Positions 24,655 through 32,848 are shown, counted from the first letter of the stretch. The stretch: 43,171 nucleotides of DNA from JAWXBK01 sp040878185 (GCA_040878185.1 JBBDMS010000002.1:1-43171), one strand, 5' to 3'. A program made the numbers and translations. Notes: generated from the letters alone by a model not told the origin.

Positions 24655-24923
24655 GGGAGGACACGGGCGAACGCAGAACGCCGGAGCGGCGGCATCTGTT
24701 CGACGATCCGCGCAATGTGCAATGGGTAATCCGGGCGCTCGCCGCCGCCTGCCTTCTCGTGCTTGCCGCCGATTTCCTGGTCGATCGCGATGCGGATCAT
24801 CCCTGGGAATCGCTGTTCGCCTTCTATGCGCTCTACGGCTTCGTCGCCTGCGTGCTGCTGGTGCTGATCGCGAAGGCGCTGCGCAAAATCCTGATGCGGC
24901 CGGAAGATTATTACGATGACTAG
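24651..24923 (+). CDS. small two-helix membrane protein of the antiporter operon
   Basis: A 90-residue protein with a charged N-terminus (MREDTGERRTPERRHLFDDP) and two transmembrane helices (VIRALAAACLLVLAADFL and LFAFYALYGFVACVLLVLIAKAL). It ends in RKILMRPEDYYDD. It overlaps the preceding pump gene by four bases and the following one by eight, so it is clearly translated with them. I recognise no named family. The position between two large pump subunits suggests a structural or assembly subunit specific to this antiporter type. Confidence 0.85.
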   Translation: MREDTGERRTPERRHLFDDPRNVQWVIRALAAACLLVLAADFLVDRDADHPWESLFAFYALYGFVACVLLVLIAKALRKILMRPEDYYDD

Positions 24924-26613
24924 TCTTGCGCCGTTTCTTCCGTTCTTCATCGGCGCGGCACTGGCCGCGGTGACGCACGGGGCGTTGCGTGGTGCAATCA
25001 TGGTCGCAACGCCGGTTCTGAGCGCGGTCAATCTCTGGTATCTCGATCCTGCAACGATCGAGACCGTCAGCTTGGTCGGCCGTGAGCTCGTTCTTGTGGA
25101 GGCTGACCGGCTCTCGATGCTGTTCGGGTGGCTCTTCCATCTCGCGGCGTTCATCGGGGCGATCTACGCACTCCATATGCGCGATCGGCTGCAGCATGTC
25201 GCCGGCATGGTCTATGCGGGATCGGCGATCGGCGCGGTCTTTGCCGGCGATCTCCTGACCCTGTTCCTTTTCTGGGAGGGGCTCGCGCTCACTTCAGTCT
25301 TCCTCGTGCTGGCGCGGCGGACCCGCAGCGCCGAGCGCAGCGCGATACGCTACCTGATCATTCAGGTCGGTTCGGGCCTGCTGCTGCTCGCCGGCATATT
25401 GGCGCTGATCGGCGAGGGGCGGCCGCTCGGGCTCGATCCGATCGCCCTCGAGGGCTGGGCCGGCTGGCTGATCTTCCTTGCGCTCGGGATCAAATGCGGC
25501 TTCCCGCTGCTGCACAACTGGATCACGGATTCCTATCCGGAGGCGACCGAGACCGGCGCCGTGCTGATGAGCGCCTTCACCACCAAGGTTGCGATCTATG
25601 CGCTGGCGCGGCTCTATCCCGGCACCGAAGCGCTGATCTATATCGGCGCGACGATGACCATGTTCCCGATCTTCTTCGCAGTGATCGAGAACGACCTGCG
25701 GCGTGTGCTGGCCTACAGCATGATCAACCAGCTCGGTTTCATGGTCTGCGGCATCGGCATCGGCACCGAGCTCGCGATCAACGGCGCCGTCAGCCACGCC
25801 TTCAACGACGTGATATTCAAAGGGCTCCTGTTCATGTCGATGGGCGCCGTGCTCTACCGCACCGGACGGATGAACGGTTCCGACCTCGGCGGGCTCTATA
25901 AATCGATGCCGAAGACCGCCGTCCTCTGCATCGTCGGTGCCGCTTCCATATCGGCTTTTCCGCTGTTCTCGGGCTTCGTCTCGAAATCGATGGTGATGGT
26001 GGCGGCGCTCGACGGCGGGTACGACTGGGTCTGGCTCGCCTTGCTGTTCGCATCGGCCGGCGTCTTCCACCATGCCGGTATCAAGATCCCGTTCTTTGCC
26101 TTTTTCGCGCATGATTCCGGTCTGCGCGTGAAAGAGGCTCCCGCGCCAATGCTGGTCGCGATGACCATTGCAGCCGCGATCTGCATCTTCAACGGGGTCT
26201 ATCCCTGGCTGCTCTATGACATGCTGCCGTTTCCGGTCGACTATGAGCCCTATACCTGGGCGCATATCGTGACGCAGTGCCAGCTTCTGTTCTTTTCGGC
26301 GCTTGCGTTCACCTGGCTCAAACTCTATCGGATTTATCCGCCCGAGCTGCCCGGCATCAACATCGACGCCGAATGGCTGTATCGAAAGCTGCTGCCGACC
26401 GTGGCGCGGCGCGGTCTGATGCTAGCAAGGAACATGGCGGCCGCTGGCCGCATCGGATGCGAGATAGTCACCGACGCCGGCCTCGTATGGCTGTTGCGCT
26501 GCGGCGGACCCAAGGGACTACTCGCGCGCGATCCGGTGATGAGCGTGGCGACGCTGGCGATTGTGGCCCTGTTTGCCGCGGTTCTGCTTCTGGAGCTTGT
26601 GCGCGGATCATGA
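24916..26613 (+). CDS. MrpD/NuoL-like proton-translocating antiporter subunit (third of three)
   Basis: A 565-residue pump subunit. Glu121 (FLFWEGLALTSVFLVL), Lys193 (LGIKCGFPLLHNWI) and Lys224 (SAFTTKVAIYAL) are conserved, with the broken-helix segment HNWITDSYPEATETGAVLMSAF. Compared with the other two copies it has a longer C-terminal region (about residues 440-565) ending in an extra helix (VATLAIVALFAAVLLLELV), resembling the lateral extensions of larger Na+/H+ antiporter subunit D variants. Its start lies inside the small membrane protein gene, and its stop overlaps the DUF192 gene. A GC-rich antisense frame on the other strand has no coding support. Confidence 0.92.
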   Translation: MTSLAPFLPFFIGAALAAVTHGALRGAIMVATPVLSAVNLWYLDPATIETVSLVGRELVLVEADRLSMLFGWLFHLAAFIGAIYALHMRDRLQHVAGMVYAGSAIGAVFAGDLLTLFLFWEGLALTSVFLVLARRTRSAERSAIRYLIIQVGSGLLLLAGILALIGEGRPLGLDPIALEGWAGWLIFLALGIKCGFPLLHNWITDSYPEATETGAVLMSAFTTKVAIYALARLYPGTEALIYIGATMTMFPIFFAVIENDLRRVLAYSMINQLGFMVCGIGIGTELAINGAVSHAFNDVIFKGLLFMSMGAVLYRTGRMNGSDLGGLYKSMPKTAVLCIVGAASISAFPLFSGFVSKSMVMVAALDGGYDWVWLALLFASAGVFHHAGIKIPFFAFFAHDSGLRVKEAPAPMLVAMTIAAAICIFNGVYPWLLYDMLPFPVDYEPYTWAHIVTQCQLLFFSALAFTWLKLYRIYPPELPGINIDAEWLYRKLLPTVARRGLMLARNMAAAGRIGCEIVTDAGLVWLLRCGGPKGLLARDPVMSVATLAIVALFAAVLLLELVRGS

Positions 26614-27092
26614 CGAAACAGCCTTCCCGGCGGCGCCTTCTCCTACGTGGGTCGAGCGCCTTGCTCTTGCTGGCATCGATGGGACGGGGAACTTCGGCCT
26701 GGGGCAACGGTGCCGGCGATGTCGTGACGATCACGACCGCATCGGGCGAGGAACTTCAGTTCGTTGTGGAGATTGCGCGGACATCGACCGAGCGCTCGCT
26801 GGGCCTGATGCATCGCGACCGGCTCGATCCGGATCAGGGCATGCTGTTCGTGTACGAGGCCGAGCGCATTGTCACAATGTGGATGCGCGATACACTCATT
26901 CCTCTCGATATGCTGTTCATCGGCGCCGATGGCCGGATAGCGACGATCCGGGAGCGGGCCGTGCCGTTTTCCGAGGAAGTGATCAATTCGCAGGGGCCGG
27001 TCGTTGCCGTCCTCGAACTCAATGGCGGCACCGTCTCGCGCCGCGGCATCGCGCCGGGCGACGCGGTCCTGCTGCCCGAGGGCGCGCGCTGA
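26610..27092 (+). CDS. DUF192 protein with Tat-like signal
   Basis: A 160-residue protein from the ATG at 26610, overlapping the preceding stop codon. The N-terminus has a twin-arginine-like signal (SRRRLLLRGSSALLLLASMG). The DUF192 domain follows: FVVEIARTSTERSLGLMHRDRLDPDQGMLFVY, MWMRDTLIPLDMLFIGADGRI and a C-terminal RGIAPGDAVLLP. This small beta-barrel family has no firmly established function. It ends the antiporter operon; the link to ion transport is probably only transcriptional. Confidence 0.88.
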   Translation: MTKQPSRRRLLLRGSSALLLLASMGRGTSAWGNGAGDVVTITTASGEELQFVVEIARTSTERSLGLMHRDRLDPDQGMLFVYEAERIVTMWMRDTLIPLDMLFIGADGRIATIRERAVPFSEEVINSQGPVVAVLELNGGTVSRRGIAPGDAVLLPEGAR

Positions 27093-27162
27093 CGAATGGA
27101 AGCGGCGATGGTTTGTGCCATGGAACGGGCCTAGACTTGTCCGCATTGTCGCAGGAGGCGAT

Positions 27163-28017
27163 TTGACCCGGGACCCTTTCCCAATGCGCGTTGTGCGCCA
27201 GTCGTTTGCTCTCGGCGAGTGGGAGTCGGTATTTTGCGCGCCTGATCCCCGCCTGCACGGCCTTGTCATTGGCGACTATCACGGCTGGACCGAGGCCAGT
27301 TCGACCGGCATGTGCCAAACCGAGGCGCCCAAAATGCTGGTGCCATTCGTCATCAATCTCGGGCCGGCCTTCGACATCGATTCGCCTGGCAATCTCTCTG
27401 CCGCGCTCGAACCCTATGACAGTTTCGTCGCCGGCCTGCATAACCGCTATGCACTGGTCCGGTCGTCCGGCCGCTCGCAATGTCTGCAGGTGAATTTTAC
27501 CCTGATCGGTGCATGGCGGCTGTTCGGTGTTGCGATGCACGAGATCGCAAACCGCATTGTTTCGATCGAGGATCTGGTCGGGGATGAGGGGCGTGTCGCG
27601 ATCGATCGGATCCGAATGGCATCGGGCTGGCCTGAACGGTTTGAAATCCTCGATGACTTCCTGTTGAAACGCCTGGGTGGTGCCGCGGTCGTGCCGCATC
27701 GCATCGATCGGGCGCTGCATCGTTTGAAGACGACCGGCGGGGCGGTCGGTATCGGCGCGCTCGCCGACGAGCTCGACTGCAGCTGCAAGCAACTGATCCG
27801 GTTGTTCGACGACACGGTCGGGCTTCCGCCCAAGATTGTGGCGCGAATCTACCGGTTCGAACGCGCGGTTCGGCGACTGGGTGCACCATCGAGGCCGGCT
27901 TTGTCCGAACTGGCGCTCGAATGCGGCTATTACGATCAGGCGCATTTCAATCGCGAATTCCGCGCGTTTGTCGGTTGCGCGCCCGGCGAGTACCGGCATC
28001 TCGTAGCGGCCGGCTGA
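27163..28017 (+). CDS. AraC-family transcriptional regulator
   Basis: A 284-residue regulator. The TTG at 27163 is chosen as start because GGAGG lies 5 bases upstream; the first ATG (27184) is 25 bases away from that site. The C-terminal third carries the two helix-turn-helix motifs of AraC proteins (IGALADELDCSCKQLIRLFDDTVGLPP and LSELALECGYYDQAHFNREFRAFVGCAPGEY). The N-terminal domain (to about residue 180) is a sensor of the type found in uncharacterised AraC proteins. The VOC-family gene 100 bp downstream on the same strand is the likely neighbouring target, by genomic context only. Confidence 0.88.
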   Translation: MTRDPFPMRVVRQSFALGEWESVFCAPDPRLHGLVIGDYHGWTEASSTGMCQTEAPKMLVPFVINLGPAFDIDSPGNLSAALEPYDSFVAGLHNRYALVRSSGRSQCLQVNFTLIGAWRLFGVAMHEIANRIVSIEDLVGDEGRVAIDRIRMASGWPERFEILDDFLLKRLGGAAVVPHRIDRALHRLKTTGGAVGIGALADELDCSCKQLIRLFDDTVGLPPKIVARIYRFERAVRRLGAPSRPALSELALECGYYDQAHFNREFRAFVGCAPGEYRHLVAAG

Positions 28018-28117
28018 TCGCGGTATCGACTGTCGAGGGCGGAAAAAACGTCCAAGACCGGCCGGTGGACGGCTCCTAAAGTGCGGCCAGGGTGAATGCC
28101 GACAAGGGAGCGATCCG

Positions 28118-28525
28118 ATGGCAAACCAGTGCGACAGCAAGTCCGATGTGATTCCCGTTCTGCGCTTTTCCGATGCCCGGAAGGCGGTCTCGTGGCTCGA
28201 GGAGGTGTTCGGTTTCGGGCGGCATGCGGTTTACGATTCGCCCGATGGCGGCATCGCGCATGCGCAGATGAGTTTCGGCAATGGCATGATCATGTTCGGC
28301 TCGGCGCCGAAACAGCCCGACCCTGTGAACCCGTGGGGCTCATCGCAAGGCGTCTATGTCCATGTCGCGGACGTGGATGCACATTACAAACGCGCCAAGG
28401 CCGGCGGCGCCGAAATCGTGTGCGAATTGAAGGACACCGACTACGGCGCGCGGGAATACTCGGTGCGCGACCTCGAGGGTAATCTCTGGAGCTTCGGCAA
28501 TTACCAGCCCTGGAGCACCAAATAG
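28118..28525 (+). CDS. VOC-family (glyoxalase/bleomycin-resistance-like) protein
   Basis: A 135-residue protein of the vicinal oxygen chelate superfamily. It shows the paired beta-alpha-beta-beta-beta layout: IPVLRFSDARKAVSWLEEVFGFGRHAVYDSPDGGIAHAQM and VYVHVADVDAHYKRAKAGGAEIVCELKDTDYGAREYSVRDLEGNLWSFG. Metal-ligand candidates such as Glu in DLEGNLW are present. The family covers resistance proteins, dioxygenases and isomerases, so the reaction is not predictable. It lies downstream of the AraC regulator gene and converges with an O-methyltransferase gene. Confidence 0.88.
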   Translation: MANQCDSKSDVIPVLRFSDARKAVSWLEEVFGFGRHAVYDSPDGGIAHAQMSFGNGMIMFGSAPKQPDPVNPWGSSQGVYVHVADVDAHYKRAKAGGAEIVCELKDTDYGAREYSVRDLEGNLWSFGNYQPWSTK

Positions 28526-28548
28526 GGCAGGGCGGAGTTCATGCGTGC

Positions 28549-28583
28549 CCGCCGCGCCGGTCGCGATTGAACCTGCGCGGCGG
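28549..28583. terminator. hairpin between convergent VOC and O-methyltransferase genes
   Basis: A perfect 9-bp GC stem (CCGCCGCGC at 28549-28557, GCGCGGCGG at 28575-28583) with a 17-base loop sits between two convergent stop codons. No T-tract follows on either strand, so termination activity is only suggested by position. Confidence 0.4.
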
Positions 28584-28598
28584 CCTCCCGATCGATGA

Positions 28599-29261
28599 TC
28601 AGCGCTTGCGCGCTATTGTCACGCCGTCGCCGATCGGAAGAAGGCTCATGGTTACGCGCTCATCCTTGTGCAGCTTGTCGTTCAGCCGGCGGATCGCGAC
28701 GGTGTCTTCATCCGTCGCTGCGGGATCGGCTACGGCGCCGAACCAGAGCACGTTGTCGATCAGAACAACGCCGCCTTGCCGCAGAAGCCGCAGGACGCGC
28801 TCGTAATATCCGTCATAGTTCAATTTGTCGGCATCGATGAAGGCGAGGTCATACTGGCCTTCCTCGCCGGCGGCGAGCATGTCGTCGAGCGTCTTGAGGG
28901 CGGGAGCGAGCTTGAGTGTGATGCGATCGGTGAGGCCGGCTTCCGCCCAATAGCGCCGGGCGACGGATGTGTATTCCTCGGAAACGTCACAGCAGACGAG
29001 ATGCCCGTTCTTCGGCAGCGCGCGTGCAACGCAGATCGAGCTGTATCCGGTGAAGGTCCCAACTTCGATGACGCGCCGGGCGCCGACGATCTCGGTGAGC
29101 AGATTCATGAACTGACCCTGTTCGGGCGAGATCTGCATGATGGCCATGGGAAGTTTGGCGGTTTCTTCGCGCAGCCGGCGCAGCAATGCATCTTCGCGCG
29201 AGGAATGTTCGAGCAGATAATTGTAGAGGCGTTCGTTCAGATCGAGGGTGCGATTGGACAT
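28599..29261 (-). CDS. SAM-dependent O-methyltransferase (caffeoyl-CoA/catechol type)
   Basis: A 220-residue class I methyltransferase of the O-methyltransferase 3 family. The SAM-binding motif is VIEVGTFTGYSSICVARALP (about 65-84), the adenosine-contact region is LVCCDVSEEYTSVARRYW, and the metal/catalytic motif is LAFIDADKLNYDGYYE with LIDNVLW. These match small cation-dependent O-methyltransferases acting on catechol-like substrates. The physiological substrate is unknown. It is transcribed in the same direction as the small hypothetical gene upstream at 29314-29538. Confidence 0.92.
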   Translation of the reverse strand: MSNRTLDLNERLYNYLLEHSSREDALLRRLREETAKLPMAIMQISPEQGQFMNLLTEIVGARRVIEVGTFTGYSSICVARALPKNGHLVCCDVSEEYTSVARRYWAEAGLTDRITLKLAPALKTLDDMLAAGEEGQYDLAFIDADKLNYDGYYERVLRLLRQGGVVLIDNVLWFGAVADPAATDEDTVAIRRLNDKLHKDERVTMSLLPIGDGVTIARKR

Positions 29262-29313
29262 GTCGGCTCCGGTTGCTGCAAACGCTCACTGTGCGCGGCA
29301 AGCGACCGGCCGA

Positions 29314-29538
29314 TCAACCCACTCGTGCGTATTGTTCGCCGTCTTCGAGTACGCGCAGGCTGAGCGTTTTGTGCTGTGTTGGGTCGGCGAGACAGATCAT
29401 CGCCGCGTAGGGATAGCCATCGATCCCGCGATAGGTCGATTTGACCTCCCAGACGACCCAAGGCGTCTCGCGCTTGCTGAAGCGTCCGCCAATATCCACA
29501 GGCGAAAATTTCCGACGATTCGTCAATGCCACCAACAT
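29314..29538 (-). CDS. small conserved-looking hypothetical protein
   Basis: A 74-residue protein starting MLVALTNRRKFSPVDIGGRF and continuing with ETPWVVWEVKSTYRGIDGYPYAAMICLADP. The pattern of aromatic residues and the NRRKFSPVD opening resemble short alphaproteobacterial proteins of unknown function that I have seen annotated only as hypothetical. An AAGGGC stretch lies upstream of the ATG. It is 52 bp upstream of the O-methyltransferase gene on the same strand and could be cotranscribed with it. Coding is likely but not certain. Confidence 0.6.
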   Translation of the reverse strand: MLVALTNRRKFSPVDIGGRFSKRETPWVVWEVKSTYRGIDGYPYAAMICLADPTQHKTLSLRVLEDGEQYARVG

Positions 29539-29707
29539 TCTGTGCCCTTGAGGTCTTGGTCGCGCTGAGATGCGGGCGCGAAATGACCGGATTGATTAAC
29601 TTATATCATAACCGGACGGCCTCTGGCGAGAGGCTCGATCGCCGAAGTCTTTGATTTTATGGAGAATGCCTTACTGACGGGCTATTCGGCGTCAGGCCTT
29701 GCTTAGG

Positions 29708-30289
29708 CTAGTCGCCTGGGCGCGTCGCGGCGTCGCCGTCGCCTAGATACTCGGCGCGCTTGGCGTGCGGAAACGGTGCGTCGGGTACGGGCTTGCCGAG
29801 AAAGGCGCAGAGCTCGGGCCAGCTATCCCCTTTGGTGATGTCCATGGTCGTCATGCGATCGGGCCGATCCGCAAAATGCGCGAGCACCTCCCGATAATGC
29901 CGGTCGTACCGCTCGCAATAGATCGCCTTGTTGCCGATCGGCGAGCCGGCATTCTCGCCATAGATCCATTGCCGCATGAGGGTCGAGCGGTCGCCGAAGA
30001 AATTGGTGGCGCTGCGATACCAGGATTCGGTGTCTCGCCGCGTCAGGATGAACTTCGCATCGGGATACCACTCGTCGAGCTGCCGATAGAGCAGGGGCCA
30101 GGGATTGTCCTCGAATGCGTCATACTGCTTCGTGAGGCGGAAGCAGACCTTCTCCACGTTGCGGATCAGGTCGGGGTTGTTCCATTGCAGGTTAAAGCAG
30201 ACGCGATAGTCGAGGCGGCGGAGCGCCTGCGCCAGGCTCGACGTGCCGGTCTTGTGGAACCCGATGCAGAATATCTTCGGCTGCGCCAT
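29708..30289 (-). CDS. sulfotransferase-family protein
   Basis: A 193-residue P-loop sulfotransferase-like protein. The 5'-phosphosulfate-binding loop is GFHKTGTSSLAQAL near the N-terminus, and FILTRRDTESWYRSATNFF provides the 3'-phosphate-binding region. The ATG at 30289 follows GGGCGGCAG; a GTG at 30322 would add 11 residues and is less likely. The family transfers sulfate from PAPS to an acceptor, often a lipid, sugar or natural product; acceptors cannot be predicted. It stands alone and is divergent from the small acidic secreted protein. Confidence 0.85.
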   Translation of the reverse strand: MAQPKIFCIGFHKTGTSSLAQALRRLDYRVCFNLQWNNPDLIRNVEKVCFRLTKQYDAFEDNPWPLLYRQLDEWYPDAKFILTRRDTESWYRSATNFFGDRSTLMRQWIYGENAGSPIGNKAIYCERYDRHYREVLAHFADRPDRMTTMDITKGDSWPELCAFLGKPVPDAPFPHAKRAEYLGDGDAATRPGD

Positions 30290-30516
30290 CTGCCGCCCGT
30301 CGCGGGTCGATTGATCCGGCACTCGTGATGCCCGGCAGGGCCGCGACGCGTCAAGAGCGCATTCCGGCCCCGGATCGCCGAATGAACGATGCCCGAGGTA
30401 CCTGGCTTGTCGCTCTGCTGGTTTGCCGGAACAGCGGGACAGAGGGTATGCTCCCTTATCGGCCTTGCAGGGTTTGTAGCGGGCGGTGCGCCACCGGCGC
30501 CCCGGGAAAGGGAATT

Positions 30517-30810
30517 ATGTCGATCATCCGGTTGATGCGGCTCACTGCGGGTGCGCTTGGCACCTTGCTTGTCCTGGCTCTGTCCGACCCGGCATTTGCC
30601 CGGCGCGATGTCACCGTGGATCAGTGCATATCTGCGGGCTCGACGACGTCCTGCGTGCACGATGTGCCATCGCCCGGCAATGCGCGGAGCAGCAACGGCC
30701 CCGGCGGCAGCGACGACAGCTCGGACGATGATTCCGGTCCGGACGATAGCGACTCGACCGACGACGATTCCGGCCCTGACGACACAACCGAAGACAACGC
30801 GCCCGAGTGA
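30517..30810 (+). CDS. small secreted Asp/Ser-rich acidic protein
   Basis: A 97-residue protein from the ATG at 30517 (GGGAAAGGGAATT precedes it). A signal peptide (MSIIRLMRLTAGALGTLLVL ending in DPAFA) leads to a short cysteine-pair segment (QCISAGSTTSCVHD) and then a low-complexity acidic tail. Within the tail, DDDSGPDD occurs twice, encoded by near-identical 24-base repeats at 30724-30747 and 30760-30783. Such tails commonly bind calcium or form flexible spacers. No family is recognised. The longer frame upstream without the signal peptide is not used. Confidence 0.65.
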   Translation: MSIIRLMRLTAGALGTLLVLALSDPAFARRDVTVDQCISAGSTTSCVHDVPSPGNARSSNGPGGSDDSSDDDSGPDDSDSTDDDSGPDDTTEDNAPE

Positions 30811-30862
30811 TCGTCACGCTTGAATAAGGCTGTCTTGAACCCCGCTGACGAGTGGCGCTGGC

Positions 30863-32050
30863 CTAGTTCAGCATCTGCAGCCAGGCGTTCAGACAATGCT
30901 GGGTCGTATCGATGCGAGCCTGCGGGCGATGCCGCGCATTGAAATGCGCGCCTGCAAATTGCTGCATCTCGGCGGAAGATAATATGACGCCGGGCGCCGT
31001 TTCGAGTTCCGTCTGACCGGGCCGGATCTGTAGCTGCGCGTTCTTGTGCTGCTCGTTGAGAACGCGGTTGCGCAAATCGGCCCGGAACGCCGCGAGAGCG
31101 GGGTCGCTCTCCAGCAAATGCCAGATCGATGCCAGCCCTTCCACGCTTGAACAACTGGTCTGACGCGGGTTGATAACAGGCCGCATGTCGGTCAGATATA
31201 TGGCGGCCTGGGCGGCGGCGAACGCGACGAATGCCGGATCGCCGGTGGTCCGATGACGGACCCGCGACGCCAGCGCACCCCAGTGAAAAAAGCTGCTCTC
31301 CGGATGGTCGCTGTATTGGCTCATCATCGCTTCGTCCATGCGGCCGACCTCGCCGACGATCGCGCTGTCCGGGAACAAATCGGCGTAGGTAGCCAGAGCC
31401 AGCCAGGTTTCGCCGTCAAAGTAGGGTGAGCGCTCCGGATGGATTGGGGTGCGGCGCATCCCGAGCGCGGGATCCCAGTGCTCGAGGAGGCCAGCAAGCC
31501 AGGCCGCTCGCGCCTCCGCGAATTGCTCGTCGCCGGTCACCGCGGCGTACAGGATCTCGCCATGCAAAGCGAGCGCCGTTGCACCGGTTTGTGCGCCGGC
31601 AAGCGTGCCGTCTATCGATACCAGCCGTCCGTCCCTGAAATAGATGGATTGGTCGGCAAGCGTTCGCAGAACGCGCTGCAAGCCAGCTTCGACGACGGGG
31701 TCGCGTCCGAGTGTGGCGAGATAAACGCCCAGCGCAGACGTCGCGCCCGCCTGGCGGACGATATTGTCGTTCTGCGACCAGCTACCGGCGACGAAATCGA
31801 ACTCGTACCGAAAGAGGCCCTGCTCGGTGAGGCTCCCTGCCATGAATCGGGCCGCCAGTCGGGCGGCCGCTTCCGCGTAGATCCGGTCTGCGGGCTGAAG
31901 GAGTATTTCGTCCTCCTCGGGCCCGAAATCCTCGATCGCCGGAAGGGCCGGCAAGACGATGTCGGCGGTTTGCGTTCTGGCGGGGTCCGATTCACCCAGA
32001 AGCGCGAGACCGACCGCGAGGGCAACGAGAAGGCCGGTCCTGCGATGCAT
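30863..32050 (-). CDS. exported protein of unknown function, alpha-toroid-like
   Basis: A 395-residue protein with a clear signal peptide (MHRRTGLLVALAVGLALLGE, cleavage near ARTQTA). The mature part is rich in paired helices with aromatic and glycine motifs (LFRYEFDFVAGSWSQNDNIVRQAGATSALGVYLA, GAQTGATALALHGEILYAAVTGDEQF, YFDGETWLALATYADLF, FFHWGALASRV), a pattern seen in alpha/alpha-toroid glycan-active proteins and squalene-cyclase-like folds. Two C-terminal cysteines (SCSSVEGL, HCLNAWLQ) may pair. No catalytic family can be assigned. It converges with the small acidic protein gene. Confidence 0.75.
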   Translation of the reverse strand: MHRRTGLLVALAVGLALLGESDPARTQTADIVLPALPAIEDFGPEEDEILLQPADRIYAEAAARLAARFMAGSLTEQGLFRYEFDFVAGSWSQNDNIVRQAGATSALGVYLATLGRDPVVEAGLQRVLRTLADQSIYFRDGRLVSIDGTLAGAQTGATALALHGEILYAAVTGDEQFAEARAAWLAGLLEHWDPALGMRRTPIHPERSPYFDGETWLALATYADLFPDSAIVGEVGRMDEAMMSQYSDHPESSFFHWGALASRVRHRTTGDPAFVAFAAAQAAIYLTDMRPVINPRQTSCSSVEGLASIWHLLESDPALAAFRADLRNRVLNEQHKNAQLQIRPGQTELETAPGVILSSAEMQQFAGAHFNARHRPQARIDTTQHCLNAWLQMLN

Positions 32051-32254
32051 GAAGATCCCCCTGTCGTCTTGTCCGTCGTCGCCATGTGCCGGTAGCGTGG
32101 CGGATAATGCGTTCAGCCGGCCGGAAGCGCTTCAGATCGATCCGGCCAAACCTGCCCGATCGAAGGACAGCCCGCCATCGTTCCCACGCTTCCCGACGGT
32201 ATCTTTGTTGCGCGCGGCCAGCCAAACCCCTATTTTCCGGCCAATCCCGGGCGC

Positions 32255-32331
<77 letters not shown>

Positions 32332-32380
32332 GCGCCCGCCGGGAATCGGAAAGCCCGTTCGTTGAGATGGAAGACGTTCC

Positions 32381-32686
32381 ATGCATGCACGTATCTACCG
32401 GCCGAGTAAGACGGCGACCCAGTCGGGCGAGGGCAACACCCATCGGTGGCTGCTCGAGTTCGAGCCGGCGGAACCGCGGCGCGCCGATCCGCTGATGGGC
32501 TGGACGTCGTCGGGCGATACCAGACGCCAACTCCGTCTGTTCTTCGACAGCGAAGCCGAGGCCGTCGCCTACGCGAAGAAGAACAGGCTCTCCTACGAGA
32601 TCATGTCGCCGCAGGGGCGAAAGGTTCGTCCGAAGGCATACGCGGACAATTTCGCCTATAATCGCGTCGGCCGCTGGACCCACTGA
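32381..32686 (+). CDS. NDUFS4-like accessory subunit of NADH dehydrogenase (complex I)
   Basis: A 101-residue protein of the ETC complex I subunit family, the bacterial relative of mitochondrial NDUFS4. Key segments are MHARIYRPSKTATQSG at the N-terminus, WLLEFEPAEPRRADPLMGWTSSGD, a SEAEAVAYAKKNRLSYEI helix and YADNFAYNRVGRWTH at the C-terminus. This family is largely restricted to alphaproteobacteria and mitochondria, which supports the taxonomic assignment. It associates with the NuoEFG/N-module region of complex I. The gene lies between tRNA-Pro and tRNA-Arg, with GGAAG ahead of its ATG, and is far from any nuo operon in this window. Confidence 0.93.
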   Translation: MHARIYRPSKTATQSGEGNTHRWLLEFEPAEPRRADPLMGWTSSGDTRRQLRLFFDSEAEAVAYAKKNRLSYEIMSPQGRKVRPKAYADNFAYNRVGRWTH

Positions 32687-32721
32687 CCGCGCCATGCGGC
32701 GTGCAGTGGGGCCACCCACGA

Positions 32722-32798
32722 GCGCCCGTAGCTCAGATGGATAGAGCAGCAGCCTTCTAAGCTGTTGGTCGGAGGTTCGAGTCCTCCCGGGCGCACCA
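32722..32798 (+). tRNA. tRNA-Arg (anticodon UCU)
   Basis: A complete 77-base cloverleaf. The acceptor stem is GCGCCCG/CGGGCGC, the D arm contains GCTCAGATGGATAGAGC, the anticodon stem CAGC/GCTG closes CTTCTAA (anticodon TCT), and the T arm is GGAGGTTCGAGTCCTCC. CCA is encoded. It is 35 bp downstream of the complex I accessory gene and is followed immediately by a short inverted repeat. Confidence 0.97.
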
Positions 32799-32826
32799 GC
32801 TTTCCCCAGCATCACGCCGGGAAAGC
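32799..32826 (+). terminator. hairpin after tRNA-Arg
   Basis: An 8-bp perfect stem GCTTTCCC (32799-32806) / GGGAAAGC (32819-32826) starts directly after the tRNA CCA end. The downstream sequence has no strong T-run, so it could be a weak terminator or a processing signal. Confidence 0.45.
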
Positions 32827-32848
32827 CTAGCTTCAAATACTTGCTGGG

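Noticed and set aside
23623..25197. A 524-codon minus-strand frame across the antiporter genes
   Set aside because: It is the antisense of conserved transmembrane subunits and rich in Arg, Gln and Asp without any motif.
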